Shown: in pieces, positions 37,107-46,045 of the stretch
Position numbering within the stretch: position 1 is the stretch's first letter
Layout of the letters: each line of letters opens with the position of its first letter
Source of the DNA: Nitratireductor arenosus
GTDB taxonomy: Bacteria > Pseudomonadota > Alphaproteobacteria > Rhizobiales > Rhizobiaceae
Length of the DNA: 64,000 nucleotides
Assembly (NCBI RefSeq): GCF_009742725.1
Contig: NZ_WPHG01000001.1
Span: 842,001-906,000, forward strand
Reading direction: 5' to 3'
The notes under the pieces: model-generated
What the model was told of the DNA's origin: nothing
Databases searched by the model: none
Seen by the model: only the letters and a program-made list of their open reading frames with translations
Program-made: the position numbers and the translations under genes

Positions 37107-37976
37107 ATGACGTTCGCGGGCGCCGCGCTGCTGGCACTGCTCGCACCGGTGGATCCGGCACCGGCAGCCGAACGCTGGACCGTCTCCCCGTTCGGCGCCA
37201 TCGCATACGCCCCCCCGCCTGTTGCCGCCCGCGGCGTCGAGGCCGTGCAGCTCGACTGCCGACAACAGCGCTGGACGCTGCTGTTGCGCGTTGCCGCCGA
37301 CACCGACACCCAGGCCCTGCCCGACACCGCCCGGCTGCGGATCGACCGATCCGATTTCGAGCTTACGCGCCTCTCCAGCGAGCGAGGTGTGGCGCTGAAG
37401 GTACCGCGCGAACTGCTCGATCCGCTGAAGAGCGGCGGCGAAATGTCGGTTGAAGTCGGGGAAGGCCTGACTGTCGTGCAAGCGCGCCTGTCGCTGCGCG
37501 GCTCGCGCAAGGCCATCGAAGCGGTCGCGCCGGAATGCTCGCCGCGCGACATGTCGGCCTATGAGGCGATCACGCTCGAACAGACCGGCGAGGCCGTCGA
37601 CACCGCAACGAAGCTGCTTGCCGACGAGATCGCGCGTTTCCGCGCCGCCGCCGGCTTTGCCCCACAGGTCCAGGCGCGGCGCGTCGATCTCGATGTGCAA
37701 CGCGCGCTTTTGGTCGCCAGCCTGTGCGGGGCGAGCTCCTATTTCGGCGACACCGGTTGCAACGTGACCGTACACGCCCGCTCGGACGCCATGACGGACT
37801 GGCGCGAGGTTTTCAACAGCGAGGGCGTGGCGCTTCATTGGGACGCTGACGCGGCGATCGACGGCTGGCCCAATCTGGTGACCCTGCCGCCGGGCGAAGA
37901 CGACGAATTCGTCTGGTTCTGGGACGGCGGCGGTTACGCGCTGCAGGTTCCGCCGGACCTCCGCGCGGCCGACTGA
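37107..37976 (+). CDS. Exported protein of unknown function
   Basis: 289 residues from the ATG. A TTG at 37047 would add 20 Arg-rich residues. A signal peptide is likely (MTFAGAALLALLAPVDPAPAA). The mature part is mixed alpha/beta with few Cys (ASLCGASS and DTGCNV) and ends DEFVWFWDGGGYALQVPP. I do not recognise a family. It is single-gene, divergent from argG and followed by the convergent TRAP-associated peptide gene. Confidence 0.6.
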   Translation: MTFAGAALLALLAPVDPAPAAERWTVSPFGAIAYAPPPVAARGVEAVQLDCRQQRWTLLLRVAADTDTQALPDTARLRIDRSDFELTRLSSERGVALKVPRELLDPLKSGGEMSVEVGEGLTVVQARLSLRGSRKAIEAVAPECSPRDMSAYEAITLEQTGEAVDTATKLLADEIARFRAAAGFAPQVQARRVDLDVQRALLVASLCGASSYFGDTGCNVTVHARSDAMTDWREVFNSEGVALHWDADAAIDGWPNLVTLPPGEDDEFVWFWDGGGYALQVPPDLRAAD

Positions 37977-38002
37977 CATCTGCTCCAGCCGGTCGCCTCC
38001 GG

Positions 38003-38170
38003 CTATCTGTCGCCTCGAAACAGCGAACGCCACATGTCGTAACCGGCCAGTCCGAGGCCAACCAGGCAAGCGACATAGAGATCGATCCGGTGGACCTTGA
38101 TGGCGATGATACCGAGGAACCCGGCCAGAAGCGCATAGGCGAGCAGGGCGAATATGCGATCAACGAGCAT
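38003..38170 (-). CDS. 55-residue membrane peptide at the end of the TRAP operon
   Basis: 55 codons plus stop: two hydrophobic segments (RIFALLAYALLAGFLGIIAI and DLYVACLVGLGLAGYD) joined by a short KVHRI loop, with MWRSLFRGDR at the C terminus. GAGGAGG stands about 7 bases before the ATG, and the gene starts 45 bases after dctM on the same strand. Hydrophobicity and the ribosome-binding site support translation. It would be a small inner-membrane subunit or accessory of the TRAP transporter. I know no named family, so function is inferred from position. Confidence 0.75.
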   Translation of the reverse strand: MLVDRIFALLAYALLAGFLGIIAIKVHRIDLYVACLVGLGLAGYDMWRSLFRGDR

Positions 38171-38215
38171 GATGGAGCCTCCTCGTTCCGCGGCCGAACC
38201 CGCGCTTGGCCATCG

Positions 38216-39568
38216 TCACCGCCCGTAGAACAGTTTTGGCAGCGCATGCACGATATCGGGCAGCACATAAAGCACGACCATGGTGATAAACACCATGAAG
38301 ACATAAGGCAGCGAGCCGGCGAAGATCTGCGTCAGGCGCACATGCGGCGGCGCGATGCCCTTGAGATAATAGGCCGACATCGCCATTGGCGGTGTCAGGA
38401 AGGACGTCTGCAGATTCAGCGCGATCAGGATGCCGAAGAACAACGGATCGATGTCGAACAACGGCAATAACGGCAGGAAGATCGGCACGAAGATGATGAT
38501 GATCTCGGACCATTCCAGCGGCCAGCCGAGCAGAAAAATGATGATCTGGGCCAGGATCAGGAACTGAAGCGGCGTCAGGTCCATGCCGATGACGAACTCG
38601 CGTACCACCTGTTCCCCCCCGAGATAGGAAAACACCGAAGCGAAGGTCCACGAGCCGACGAACAGCCAGCACACCATGGCCGTCGTACGCACCGTCAGAT
38701 AGACCGACTCGCGCAACCTGTCCCAGGTCAGTGCGCGATAGGCGGCGGCCAGAACGAGCCCGCCGAGCGCCCCGATCGCCGCCGCCTCCGAGGGTGTGGC
38801 CAGACCGAACAGGATCGCCCCCAGAACCGACAGGATGAGGATCGCCAGCGGAAAGAAGGATGTCAGCAACATCACGACCAGCCGTGTCGTCGGGATCGGT
38901 TCGTCTGGCTCTTCCGGGCGCGGGGCGAGCGACGGCTGCAGCGTGGCGCGGCCGACGATGTAGATCAGATACATTCCGGCCAGCAGGAAGCCCGGCAACA
39001 ACGCGCCGGCATAAAGCCGCACAATCGACACGCCGGAGGCCGCGGCATAGACGATCAGCATGATGGAGGGTGGAATCAGGATGCCGAGCGTGCCGCCCGC
39101 ACAGATCACGCCGGAGGCGAAACGCTCGTCGTAGCGCGCCCTGAGCATGGCCGGAAAGGCAAGCAGCCCCATCAGGGTCACGACGGCGCCGACGATACCC
39201 GTGGCCGTGGCGAATAGCGCACAGGTAATCAGCGCGGCGACCGCCATCGAGCCGGGCAGGCGGCGGCTCGCCACGCTCAGCGTCTCGAACAGCCGGTCGA
39301 CGATATTGGCCCGCTCGACGATGTAGCCCATGAACAAAAACAGCGGGATCGCGGTGAGCACGTCATTGGCCATCACCGAGTAGGTCTGGTTGACGAACAG
39401 GTCGAAGATGCGGTTGTCGACCAGCGTGCGCATGCGCTCGGCGTCGAAATAGGCGTAGTAACCGAAACCGATACCCATCGCCATCAAGGTGAAGGCGATC
39501 GGAAAGCCGAGCATGATCACGAAGATGAACAGGCCCAGCATAAGAATCGCGATTTGCGGATCGGTCAT
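38216..39568 (-). CDS. TRAP transporter large permease (DctM type)
   Basis: 450 residues, about twelve to thirteen membrane segments, with the DctM hallmarks IPLFLFMGYIVERAN, GTLGILIPPSI and FGLATPSEAAAIGALG. It is the sodium-coupled transport subunit. The sequence is nearest to the mannitol/chloroaromatic (FcbT3/TakM-like) branch. The start is at MTDPQIAIL, giving the 4-base ATGA overlap with the small permease gene, so the two are coupled. Confidence 0.94.
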   Translation of the reverse strand: MTDPQIAILMLGLFIFVIMLGFPIAFTLMAMGIGFGYYAYFDAERMRTLVDNRIFDLFVNQTYSVMANDVLTAIPLFLFMGYIVERANIVDRLFETLSVASRRLPGSMAVAALITCALFATATGIVGAVVTLMGLLAFPAMLRARYDERFASGVICAGGTLGILIPPSIMLIVYAAASGVSIVRLYAGALLPGFLLAGMYLIYIVGRATLQPSLAPRPEEPDEPIPTTRLVVMLLTSFFPLAILILSVLGAILFGLATPSEAAAIGALGGLVLAAAYRALTWDRLRESVYLTVRTTAMVCWLFVGSWTFASVFSYLGGEQVVREFVIGMDLTPLQFLILAQIIIFLLGWPLEWSEIIIIFVPIFLPLLPLFDIDPLFFGILIALNLQTSFLTPPMAMSAYYLKGIAPPHVRLTQIFAGSLPYVFMVFITMVVLYVLPDIVHALPKLFYGR

Positions 39569-40185
39569 GGGCGCCTTTCCTTCGGGGTGACGATGTCGAT
39601 CGCTTCGGAACCGTGCGCCAGAACCGAGCGGCCGGCCTTCTGCAACGTCGTCTCGAGTTCCTCGATGTCTTCTTCGCGAAGCGGCCATTCACCGGTGCGG
39701 ATCGTAAGCACGCAGCGGAAAACCTGTGCCACGCCCTGGAAAACCAGCAGGACGCCGGCCGCGATGATCACCGATTTGAACTGGAAGATCGGAACATTGG
39801 CCGGGCTCATGCTGGAGACTTCGAAATAGCGCCAGGACCGCCCGGCATATTTCCAGCCGGAAATGACCAGCGCCAGCACGCCAGGGAAGAAGAACAGGAA
39901 ATACAGGACCAGTTCGACCTTGGCTTGCGTCGCCGGCTTCCACAGCCGATAGACGAAATCGCCCCGTACGTGGCCGTCGCGCGACAAAGTGTAGGCGCCG
40001 GCCATCATGAACATGGTGCCATACATCATGTAGGACAGGTCGAACGCCCACGGTGTCGGCGCGTTGAGCGCGTAGCGCACGAAAACCTCGTAGCCGACCC
40101 CGAAAGTCATCACGAGCACGCACCATGCGAACACCTTGCCGAACCAGGCGGACAGTTTGTCGGCAAATCGGATATAGCTTTGCAT
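39565..40185 (-). CDS. TRAP transporter small permease (DctQ type)
   Basis: 206 residues with four membrane segments. The FVRYALNAPTPWAFDLSYMMYGTMFM and RDGHVRGD(F/I)VY segments are typical of the larger, FcbT2/TakQ-like DctQ proteins. The C-terminal ~45 residues are soluble and acidic. The start is at MQSYIRFADK. It overlaps dctM by ATGA. A 217-base gap with a GC-rich hairpin separates it from the binding-protein gene upstream. Confidence 0.93.
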   Translation of the reverse strand: MQSYIRFADKLSAWFGKVFAWCVLVMTFGVGYEVFVRYALNAPTPWAFDLSYMMYGTMFMMAGAYTLSRDGHVRGDFVYRLWKPATQAKVELVLYFLFFFPGVLALVISGWKYAGRSWRYFEVSSMSPANVPIFQFKSVIIAAGVLLVFQGVAQVFRCVLTIRTGEWPLREEDIEELETTLQKAGRSVLAHGSEAIDIVTPKERRP

Positions 40186-40307
40186 CGCCTTTTGCCCCGC
40201 TTCTATCCCCGCTCGCTTCGATGAGAAGCCGTGCGGACGTGACACGAGCGCTGACGGGCCGCGTCACGCACCAAGGCCGGTCGCCGTCGGGGTTGCGGGC
40301 GCGGCGC

Positions 40308-40337
40308 GCGGCGGGTCTCCAGTTCGAAACCCGCCGC
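40308..40337 (-). other. mRNA hairpin between binding-protein and permease genes
   Basis: A 9-base GC stem (GCGGCGGGT / ACCCGCCGC) with a 12-base loop and no T run. In solute-binding-protein operons such intergenic stems protect the upstream message from 3' decay, so the binding protein can be made in excess. That role is inferred here. Confidence 0.5.
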
Positions 40338-40402
40338 TTCCAACCTATACCACGTTCCCGATCCCGAACGGAGATCGGCCTCGGTTAGGTCTTGCGAGAC
40401 GA

Positions 40403-41527
40403 TCAGAGCTTACCCGGATAATAATGCTGGTAGGCCAGCCGGTAGTCCGGTGCGTTCTGCAGGCTGTAGAATACCACACGCTCGCACCAGACCTTCTGGC
40501 TTTCCACCACCTTGGCGAAGAACGGATCTTCCATCAGCGGCGGCAGGATCTCGTCCCAGGCGTCGAGCTGGGTCTTGAGCACATCGTCGGGTGTGCGCTT
40601 GACGTTAACGCCCGCCTCGTTCTGCAGCTTCTCCAGATCGGCGGAATATTGATTGAGAGCCAATGCGGTGTTTGCCAGATGCACGGCCTCGACGCCGTAT
40701 TTCAGGATCGCCTGGAGGTCGGGCGGCAGGCTTTCATATTTGTCCTTGTTGAAGATGAACTCGAAGGATTCGGAAGCCTGATGATAGGACGCAAGCATAT
40801 AGTTTTTGGCAACGTCCTGCGCCCCGAAGCGGCTGTCGGAGGTCGGGTTGTTGAACTCGAACGCGTCGATCACGCCGCGCTCCATCGCCGGCACGATCTC
40901 GCCGCCGGGCAATTGCGCCACCGCCGCCCCCATCGCCTGGAACAGATCGGCCGCCAGACCGACTGTGCGGTATTTCAGGCCCGCTACCTGATCGGCGCTG
41001 GTGATTTCCTCCTTGAACCACCCGAAAGGCTGCGCCGGCATGCCGAAGGCGAAGAAGCCGACAATGTTCAGACCCAGAACGTCCTGGGTGAGTTCGCGGT
41101 AAAGCTCGTGGCCCCCGCCATGGTACATCCACGCGATCATCTCGGTCGCATTGGCGCCGAAGACGGGTCCGGTTCCGAACAGCGAGGCGGCCTTGTTCTT
41201 GCCGTACCAATACACTGGAACCGTGTGCGCGGCATCCAGGATGCCGTCATGGCAGGCGTCCTGGACCTGGAAGGCGCCGACGACGGCGCCCGCCGGAAGC
41301 AGATCGATTTTCAGTCGCCCGCCGGCCATCTCCTCGACGCGTTCGACATATTGCTGGGCCATCTCCTGAAATATGTCAGAGGACGGCCAGGACGACTGCA
41401 TCTTCAACGTGATCGGCGCCTGCGCGAGAACGGCCGGAGCGGCCAGCGCGGTCGTCGCCGCCACGCCAGCACCGGCGATCGAGGTGTTTTTCAGAAAGTG
41501 CCGCCGCGAAATTTTGTCGGTCGTCAT
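40403..41527 (-). CDS. TRAP transporter substrate-binding protein, Tat-exported
   Basis: 374 residues with GGAGGAA before the ATG. The signal is a Tat signal: SRRHFLK (Arg 8-9), hydrophobic stretch, then LAAPAVLAQA. The mature DctP fold includes LKYRTVGLAADLFQAMGAA and LPGGEIVPAMERGVIDAFEF, where Arg and the GEI/GVIDAFE segments usually hold the carboxylate. It resembles TakP/FcbT1-type receptors for keto acids or aromatic acids. The ligand is not determinable. It is the first gene of the TRAP operon, with an AT-rich upstream region. Confidence 0.93.
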   Translation of the reverse strand: MTTDKISRRHFLKNTSIAGAGVAATTALAAPAVLAQAPITLKMQSSWPSSDIFQEMAQQYVERVEEMAGGRLKIDLLPAGAVVGAFQVQDACHDGILDAAHTVPVYWYGKNKAASLFGTGPVFGANATEMIAWMYHGGGHELYRELTQDVLGLNIVGFFAFGMPAQPFGWFKEEITSADQVAGLKYRTVGLAADLFQAMGAAVAQLPGGEIVPAMERGVIDAFEFNNPTSDSRFGAQDVAKNYMLASYHQASESFEFIFNKDKYESLPPDLQAILKYGVEAVHLANTALALNQYSADLEKLQNEAGVNVKRTPDDVLKTQLDAWDEILPPLMEDPFFAKVVESQKVWCERVVFYSLQNAPDYRLAYQHYYPGKL

Positions 41528-41955
41528 TTTTTCCTCCCTGATATGCGTATCGCGATGTTTCAGCAAAACAAGAATAATCTATATGAACATTTGCGCAATC
41601 CGGTGATTTTGATCAATTTTACTGCATCTGCGTCTAATACTAAAGTTTTAATTCCGAAAATGTTTTATCAAATGTTTGACTTGGCGGAACACTCGCAGCT
41701 TAGGAAGTGATCATCCGATTTTGCACTGCAAAAGCAGCGATGAATGGGGGATTACCACTTCGATTCAACAGCTTGCCGTCACGGTAGCCTGCGAACCCGG
41801 CTGCAGGGGTGGGCTGAACGGTGGCCGATATGAGCCTCACCCCGAGTTCACGCCGTGCGGAACCGGGAGCGCGTCACCGGTGGTCTTTTCGCGGCGCCGT
41901 CCGTCCTGTAGAACGCGATCTCGACAATGTGACAACGTTCCGGCGCCAGGTTCCA
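41528..41955. other. AT-rich intergenic region between TRAP and LysE genes
   Basis: 428 bases. 41545-41705 is strikingly AT-rich against the surrounding sequence and holds an 8-base direct repeat AAATGTTT (41658-41665 and 41670-41677) and an imperfect palindrome TCAAATGTTTGA (41668-41679). It probably contains the TRAP promoter and a regulator site. No regulator gene is adjacent. The right half (41710-41955) shows no recognised gene. Confidence 0.5.
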
Positions 41956-42594
41956 ATGTTCGCACCCGAATTTTCCGTCCTGCTGCAGTTCGCCGTCGCG
42001 ACCTTCATCATCGCGATCACACCGGGACCCGACATGACACTGTTTGTGGGTCGCGCATTGTCGGAGGGGCGCGCGGCGGGCCTCGCCTGCATGTTCGGCG
42101 CCATGACCGGCATCGTCATCCACACCTGCATGGTCGCGCTCGGCCTGTCGGCACTCATCGTCGCCTCGCCCCAGGCCTTTCTGGCGCTGAAGATCGTCGG
42201 GGCCGGCTATCTGGTCTGGCTTGCCTGGCAGGCGATCCGCAACGGCTCGGCCTTTTCGCCGGAGACCCGTGCGCGCAAATCGCGTTCGCTTTACCGCAAC
42301 TGGGCGACGGGACTGGGCATCAACCTGCTCAACCCCAAGATCATATTGTTCTTCATGACCTTCCTGCCGCAATTCGTTTCGGTGTCCGATCCGCACGCGT
42401 CGGGGAAACTGTTCTTTCTCGGGCTGATGTTCATTCCTCTGTCATTGCCGCTGACCATCCCCATGGTGCTGGCGGCCGACGGGTTTGCCGGGCTTTTGAA
42501 GAAAAGTCCGCGGGTGACGCGCCTGATCGACTATCTTTTCGCGGGTGTGTTTTCCGCTTTTGCGATCAAGATTCTGACTGCTCAGGCGCGTTGA
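41956..42594 (+). CDS. LysE/RhtB-family amino-acid exporter
   Basis: 212 residues, the family's normal size. Six membrane segments are predicted and ITPGPDMTLFVGRAL near residue 20 is the LysE signature. It exports an amino acid or related solute in a proton-coupled way. The start was placed at MFAPEFSVLLQ; the long upstream in-frame extension is not conserved-looking. Its 3' end overlaps the convergent membrane-protein gene by 29 bases. Confidence 0.9.
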   Translation: MFAPEFSVLLQFAVATFIIAITPGPDMTLFVGRALSEGRAAGLACMFGAMTGIVIHTCMVALGLSALIVASPQAFLALKIVGAGYLVWLAWQAIRNGSAFSPETRARKSRSLYRNWATGLGINLLNPKIILFFMTFLPQFVSVSDPHASGKLFFLGLMFIPLSLPLTIPMVLAADGFAGLLKKSPRVTRLIDYLFAGVFSAFAIKILTAQAR

Positions 42595-43042
42595 ATTCGG
42601 CCCGGTCGCGCCAGCGGCCGGCGCTTCGGCCGCAGAAGGCCCAATAGACGATACCTGCGACGATGCCGGCCCCGAGCAGGGACAGGATCGGCCTGTCGGC
42701 CAAGGATCCGGTATCAGCCATCCCCCCGCCATTCAGCAGGGCCGACACCGCGGCCGCGATCACCGCGCCGCAGACCGCGTAATAGAGCCATTCACGGCGG
42801 CGCGAAAACTCGCCGAACAGAATGGCCGCGATCGCGGGAATGAAGGCGTAGTAGGAGGCCAGCAGCGCCACGAACAGAACCGAGAAGAACCAGGCGCCGG
42901 GAGCACCGGAACCCTGTCCGAGTTCAGTCTGGGCCCGGCCAAGCAGGATCGCATGCAAGAACCCGCTCGCCGCCAGCGCGGCCGCCGCATAACCGACTAT
43001 GATGACCGCGAAGCGGACCAGCAGGACGAGGATGCGGATCAA
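42566..43042 (-). CDS. Membrane protein of unknown function, coupled to rlmN
   Basis: 158 residues with about four membrane segments (8-30, 52-75, 86-101, 121-140) and a polar C-terminal tail ([14 protein letters not shown]). The start overlaps the rlmN stop by 4 bases, so it is translated from the same message. I do not recognise a named domain. Nothing in it suggests an RNA role, so co-transcription may be incidental. Confidence 0.7.
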   Translation of the reverse strand: MIRILVLLVRFAVIIVGYAAAALAASGFLHAILLGRAQTELGQGSGAPGAWFFSVLFVALLASYYAFIPAIAAILFGEFSRRREWLYYAVCGAVIAAAVSALLNGGGMADTGSLADRPILSLLGAGIVAGIVYWAFCGRSAGRWRDRAEFNAPEQSES

Positions 43043-44274
43043 GCCTCGCCGTGCCCGGCGATCATCATCGCCTCGAGCGCCAGCCGTTCCGATTTCTTCA
43101 GCCGTTCGGATTCAGATTTAAGCTGCCCGCAGGCGGCGAGAATATCGCGCCCGCGCGGCGTGCGGATCGGCGAGGCGTAACCGGCCTGATTGACATAGTC
43201 GGCGAAGGTCTCGATCGTTTCCCAATCAGAACATTGGTAGTTCGAGCCCGGCCAGGGATTGAACGGGATCAGATTGATCTTGGCCGGAATACCCCTGAGC
43301 AACCGTACCAGCTCCTTGGCGTCGGCAAGCGAATCGTTGACGTCGCGCAGCATCACATATTCGAAGGTGATGCGCCGCGCGTTGGAAAGGCCCGGATAGC
43401 GTCGACAGGCTTCCAGCAGTTCCTTCAGCGGATATTTCTTATTGATCGGCACCAGCATGTCGCGCAGATCGTCGCGCACCGCGTGTAGCGAGATCGCCAG
43501 CATGACGCCGATCTCCTCGCCGGTACGGTAGATTTCAGGCACCACGCCAGAGGTCGACAAGGTGATCCGGCGTTTCGACAGGGAAAGCCCGTCACCGTCC
43601 GAGGCGATCAGCAGCGCCTTTTTCACATGGTCGAAATTGTAAAGCGGCTCGCCCATGCCCATCATGACGATGTTGGAAATCTTGCGCCCTTCCGCCGGCA
43701 CGATCGCCCCCATCGGCGTATCCCGCTGGGGAAAATCGCCGAGCCGGTCGCGCGCGGTCAGAAGCTGCGACAGGATCTCTTCGGCCGTCAGGTTGCGCAC
43801 CAGTTTCTGTGTACCGGTGTGGCAGAACGAGCAGGTCAGCGTGCAGCCGACCTGCGAGGAAATACACAACGTACCGCGGCCTTGCTCGGGAATATAAACG
43901 GTTTCGACCTCGACAGGGCGTCCGGCACCGCGTGGCGGAAAGCGGAACAGCCATTTGCGGGTGCCGTCGGCCGAGATCTGCTCCTCGACGATTTCCGGCC
44001 GCGCCACGGTGAAATGGCGACCGAGCGCGCCTCGCAAATCGCGCGAAATATTGGACATGTCGTCGAAATCGGACACGCCGCGCACATAAAGCCAGTGCCA
44101 CAGCTGCTGCGCGCGCATCCTGGTTTGTCGCTCGGGCACGAGCCCGCTGTCCACCAGGGTGGCGGCAAGCTCCTCCCGGGTCAGGCCGACCAGGGTCGGT
44201 GTGTCCGATTTTGCGCGTTCGGCGGCGAGAGCGTTGCGCGTCTCGACGGAGGTCAGATCGATCGTCAGGGCCAT
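43039..44274 (-). CDS. rlmN: Dual-specificity 23S rRNA/tRNA adenine-C2 methyltransferase
   Basis: 411 residues. The radical-SAM cluster is C144-x3-C148-x2-C151 (CTLTCSFC), with GMGEPL and the C-terminal catalytic Cys 382 (ILAACGQL). The pre-methylated Cys pair needed for the C2 mechanism is therefore present. It methylates A2503 of 23S rRNA and A37 of certain tRNAs. A TTG 9 bases upstream is an alternative start. It forms an operon with the following membrane-protein gene. Confidence 0.96.
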   Translation of the reverse strand: MALTIDLTSVETRNALAAERAKSDTPTLVGLTREELAATLVDSGLVPERQTRMRAQQLWHWLYVRGVSDFDDMSNISRDLRGALGRHFTVARPEIVEEQISADGTRKWLFRFPPRGAGRPVEVETVYIPEQGRGTLCISSQVGCTLTCSFCHTGTQKLVRNLTAEEILSQLLTARDRLGDFPQRDTPMGAIVPAEGRKISNIVMMGMGEPLYNFDHVKKALLIASDGDGLSLSKRRITLSTSGVVPEIYRTGEEIGVMLAISLHAVRDDLRDMLVPINKKYPLKELLEACRRYPGLSNARRITFEYVMLRDVNDSLADAKELVRLLRGIPAKINLIPFNPWPGSNYQCSDWETIETFADYVNQAGYASPIRTPRGRDILAACGQLKSESERLKKSERLALEAMMIAGHGEA

Positions 44275-44472
44275 GGGCGTCAAAATATGGTCGGCTGATG
44301 CCGGTTTCCAGTTTCAGCGGCTTTATCAGAACCGCGCGCCCGCGTCATCCGCCTTGCGACTAGCGCTCTGCGGGCTGTAGAATCCTGATGAACGCTATCT
44401 CTTATCATGAACGTCTGCCCATGAGGTTTCAGCGTTCCTTGCAGTCGGCGGTGAGCTGGGAGGAAATGACTG

Positions 44473-44804
44473 ATGGGCCCCAGTCCGTTTCCCGATGATA
44501 ATCGCGACATTCCAGGTCCGGCGCGGCCGTGGTGCCCGCTTCGCGGCACCAATTTTCCTGGAACCCTGCTGATCGTTTTCACACCGGTTCGGGTTTTTGG
44601 TCGCACGCGGTGTTTCCTCATGCCGGGACGGCTATCCACATCTTTCAACGGCCAAACAGGCTGATAACCGACGGATTTTATTCCATTTGCCGAATTCCGA
44701 TGTATTTCGGTCTGGCGCTGGCGCCATTCGGCCTTGCAATCAAGGTGAACGCGCCGATCACTTGCGCGCTCGCGGCCGCTTCGGCCCTCGTCAGCGACTT
44801 CTGA
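44473..44804 (+). pseudogene. Decayed isoprenylcysteine/phospholipid methyltransferase-like gene
   Basis: A good ribosome-binding site (GGGAGG, 44458-44463) leads to ATG 44473 and MGPSPFPDDNRDIPGPAR, which resembles the DN-PGV-PP N terminus of ICMT-type membrane methyltransferases. The match then moves to a different frame. 44616-44804 encodes AGTAIHIFQRPNRLITDG and IPMYFGLALAPFGLAIK, the C-terminal SAM-binding core (family form: GPYRxSRNPMYLG). About 40 residues in the middle are missing and the C-terminal 30-40 residues are absent. Key positions are altered (F for P, I for N). A frameshifted, internally deleted relic is the simplest reading. Confidence 0.6.
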
Positions 44805-44895
44805 CAAAATCCGCCGTCAAGGGCTGCGGGTCCAGTCGCTCTTCGGCGAGGCCGTTTGCGGCTGCCGGCGCCGGACCTGCGGATGGATCTGATAT

Positions 44896-45507
44896 TTGCC
44901 GAGACCGAAAACCGACATCGCCGCCGTCCGGAAAAAACTCCTCGAGGCAGCCGAGCGCCACATCAAGGCCCATGGGCCGAAAAAGCTCACCGTGTCGGAT
45001 ATCGCCGCCGAATGCGGCATGTCGCAATCGAACGCCTACCGCTTCTTTCACAGCAAGCGTGATCTGCTCGAGGCGGTCGGCGAACGCTGGTTCGCGGAGA
45101 TCGAGCGCGAACTCGCCGACATCGCCGCCTCCCGCCAGCCCCCGGCCGAGCAGTTGGTGCGTTTCGTGGCGCGCCAGTACGAACTGAAGCGCGCCCGCTA
45201 CACCGAGGATCCGGAACTGTTTCGCGCCTATTTCGCGCTCGGCGCGGCCAACGCGTCGATCGTGGAACGCCATTTGAACCGCATACACGCCCAGCTTGAG
45301 GCGATCATGCAGCGCTGCGGTGAAAAAGGGTTGCTCGGCGGCCGCGAACCGGGCGAAGCGGCGAACCTCGTCGAGGCGATGACGGTGCGCTTCCGCGACC
45401 CCGGGCAGATCATGCGGTTTTACGAAGCCGACACACCTGGACGCGTGGCCGAGATCGCCGGACTGATCCTGGCCGGCTTGGCCCATCTGCGCAGGAACGC
45501 CGGCTGA
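44896..45507 (+). CDS. TetR-family transcriptional regulator
   Basis: 203 residues from a TTG; an in-frame stop lies two codons upstream, so this is the earliest possible start. The helix-turn-helix is KLTVSDIAAECGMSQSNAYRFFHSK at about 28-52, with Gln-Ser-Asn at the recognition helix. The C-terminal ligand domain is unassigned. It follows the decayed methyltransferase gene by ~90 bases on the same strand and may once have regulated it. It is convergent with the IalB-family gene. Confidence 0.88.
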   Translation: MPRPKTDIAAVRKKLLEAAERHIKAHGPKKLTVSDIAAECGMSQSNAYRFFHSKRDLLEAVGERWFAEIERELADIAASRQPPAEQLVRFVARQYELKRARYTEDPELFRAYFALGAANASIVERHLNRIHAQLEAIMQRCGEKGLLGGREPGEAANLVEAMTVRFRDPGQIMRFYEADTPGRVAEIAGLILAGLAHLRRNAG

Positions 45508-45538
45508 GCCGGCGAACCGCCTTCGGATAGGTCCGGTC

Positions 45539-46045
45539 TTATTTGCAGCTTGAGATGGATTGCAGCGCGGCGGTGATGCCGCGCAGCGAAAAGGCATAAT
45601 TGGTGTCGTTGCCGCGGCCAGACACCGCCTTGACCGACATTTCGGAGCCAGCCTTCATCGCGGCCACGAGCTGCGGCTCTTCCGCTGCGTTCTCCAGCCA
45701 AGCCGACTTGCCCTTGGTGAACAGCGAAAAGGAGCGGTCGCCCACCTTCACCGACACTTTCGAGTTTTCCCTGAAATTGTACGACGCGATGAACTGCGGT
45801 TCGTAAGCGATGTTCTGCCCCGGTTTCTGGCTGACGAAAAAGAAGATATCGCCATGGTCGAGCGAGGGTGGCTGCTTGTCGGTCGGCACCGACAACACAT
45901 AACAGACCTTTCCGCTTCCCGACTGGTAGGAATAGGTCCCCCAGGCATTGTGCTGTCCCACCTTCGTCGCGGTCTGCGCTCCGGCCGGTCCTGCCACCGC
46001 CAGAATGGCGGCTGCTCCCGCGAGGAACGAAATCAGTGCACGCAT
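45539..46045 (-). CDS. Invasion-associated locus B (IalB) family protein
   Basis: 168 residues. The signal peptide is residues 1-23 (MRALISFLAGAAAILAVAGPAGA). The mature part (VGQHNAWGTYSYQSGSGKVCYVLS, QNIAYEPQFIASYNFRENSKVSV) is the IalB/Omp fold known first in Bartonella, with a Cys pair at KVCYV and SSCK at the end. It is periplasmic. Despite the name, such proteins are widespread in free-living Rhizobiales and do not imply pathogenicity. Linkage with rlmN is seen in other Rhizobiales. Confidence 0.88.
   Translation of the reverse strand: MRALISFLAGAAAILAVAGPAGAQTATKVGQHNAWGTYSYQSGSGKVCYVLSVPTDKQPPSLDHGDIFFFVSQKPGQNIAYEPQFIASYNFRENSKVSVKVGDRSFSLFTKGKSAWLENAAEEPQLVAAMKAGSEMSVKAVSGRGNDTNYAFSLRGITAALQSISSCK

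Noticed and set aside
35853-38069. 738-residue frame running across argG and the exported protein gene
   Set aside because: Composite of shadow sequence from two well-supported genes on different strands.
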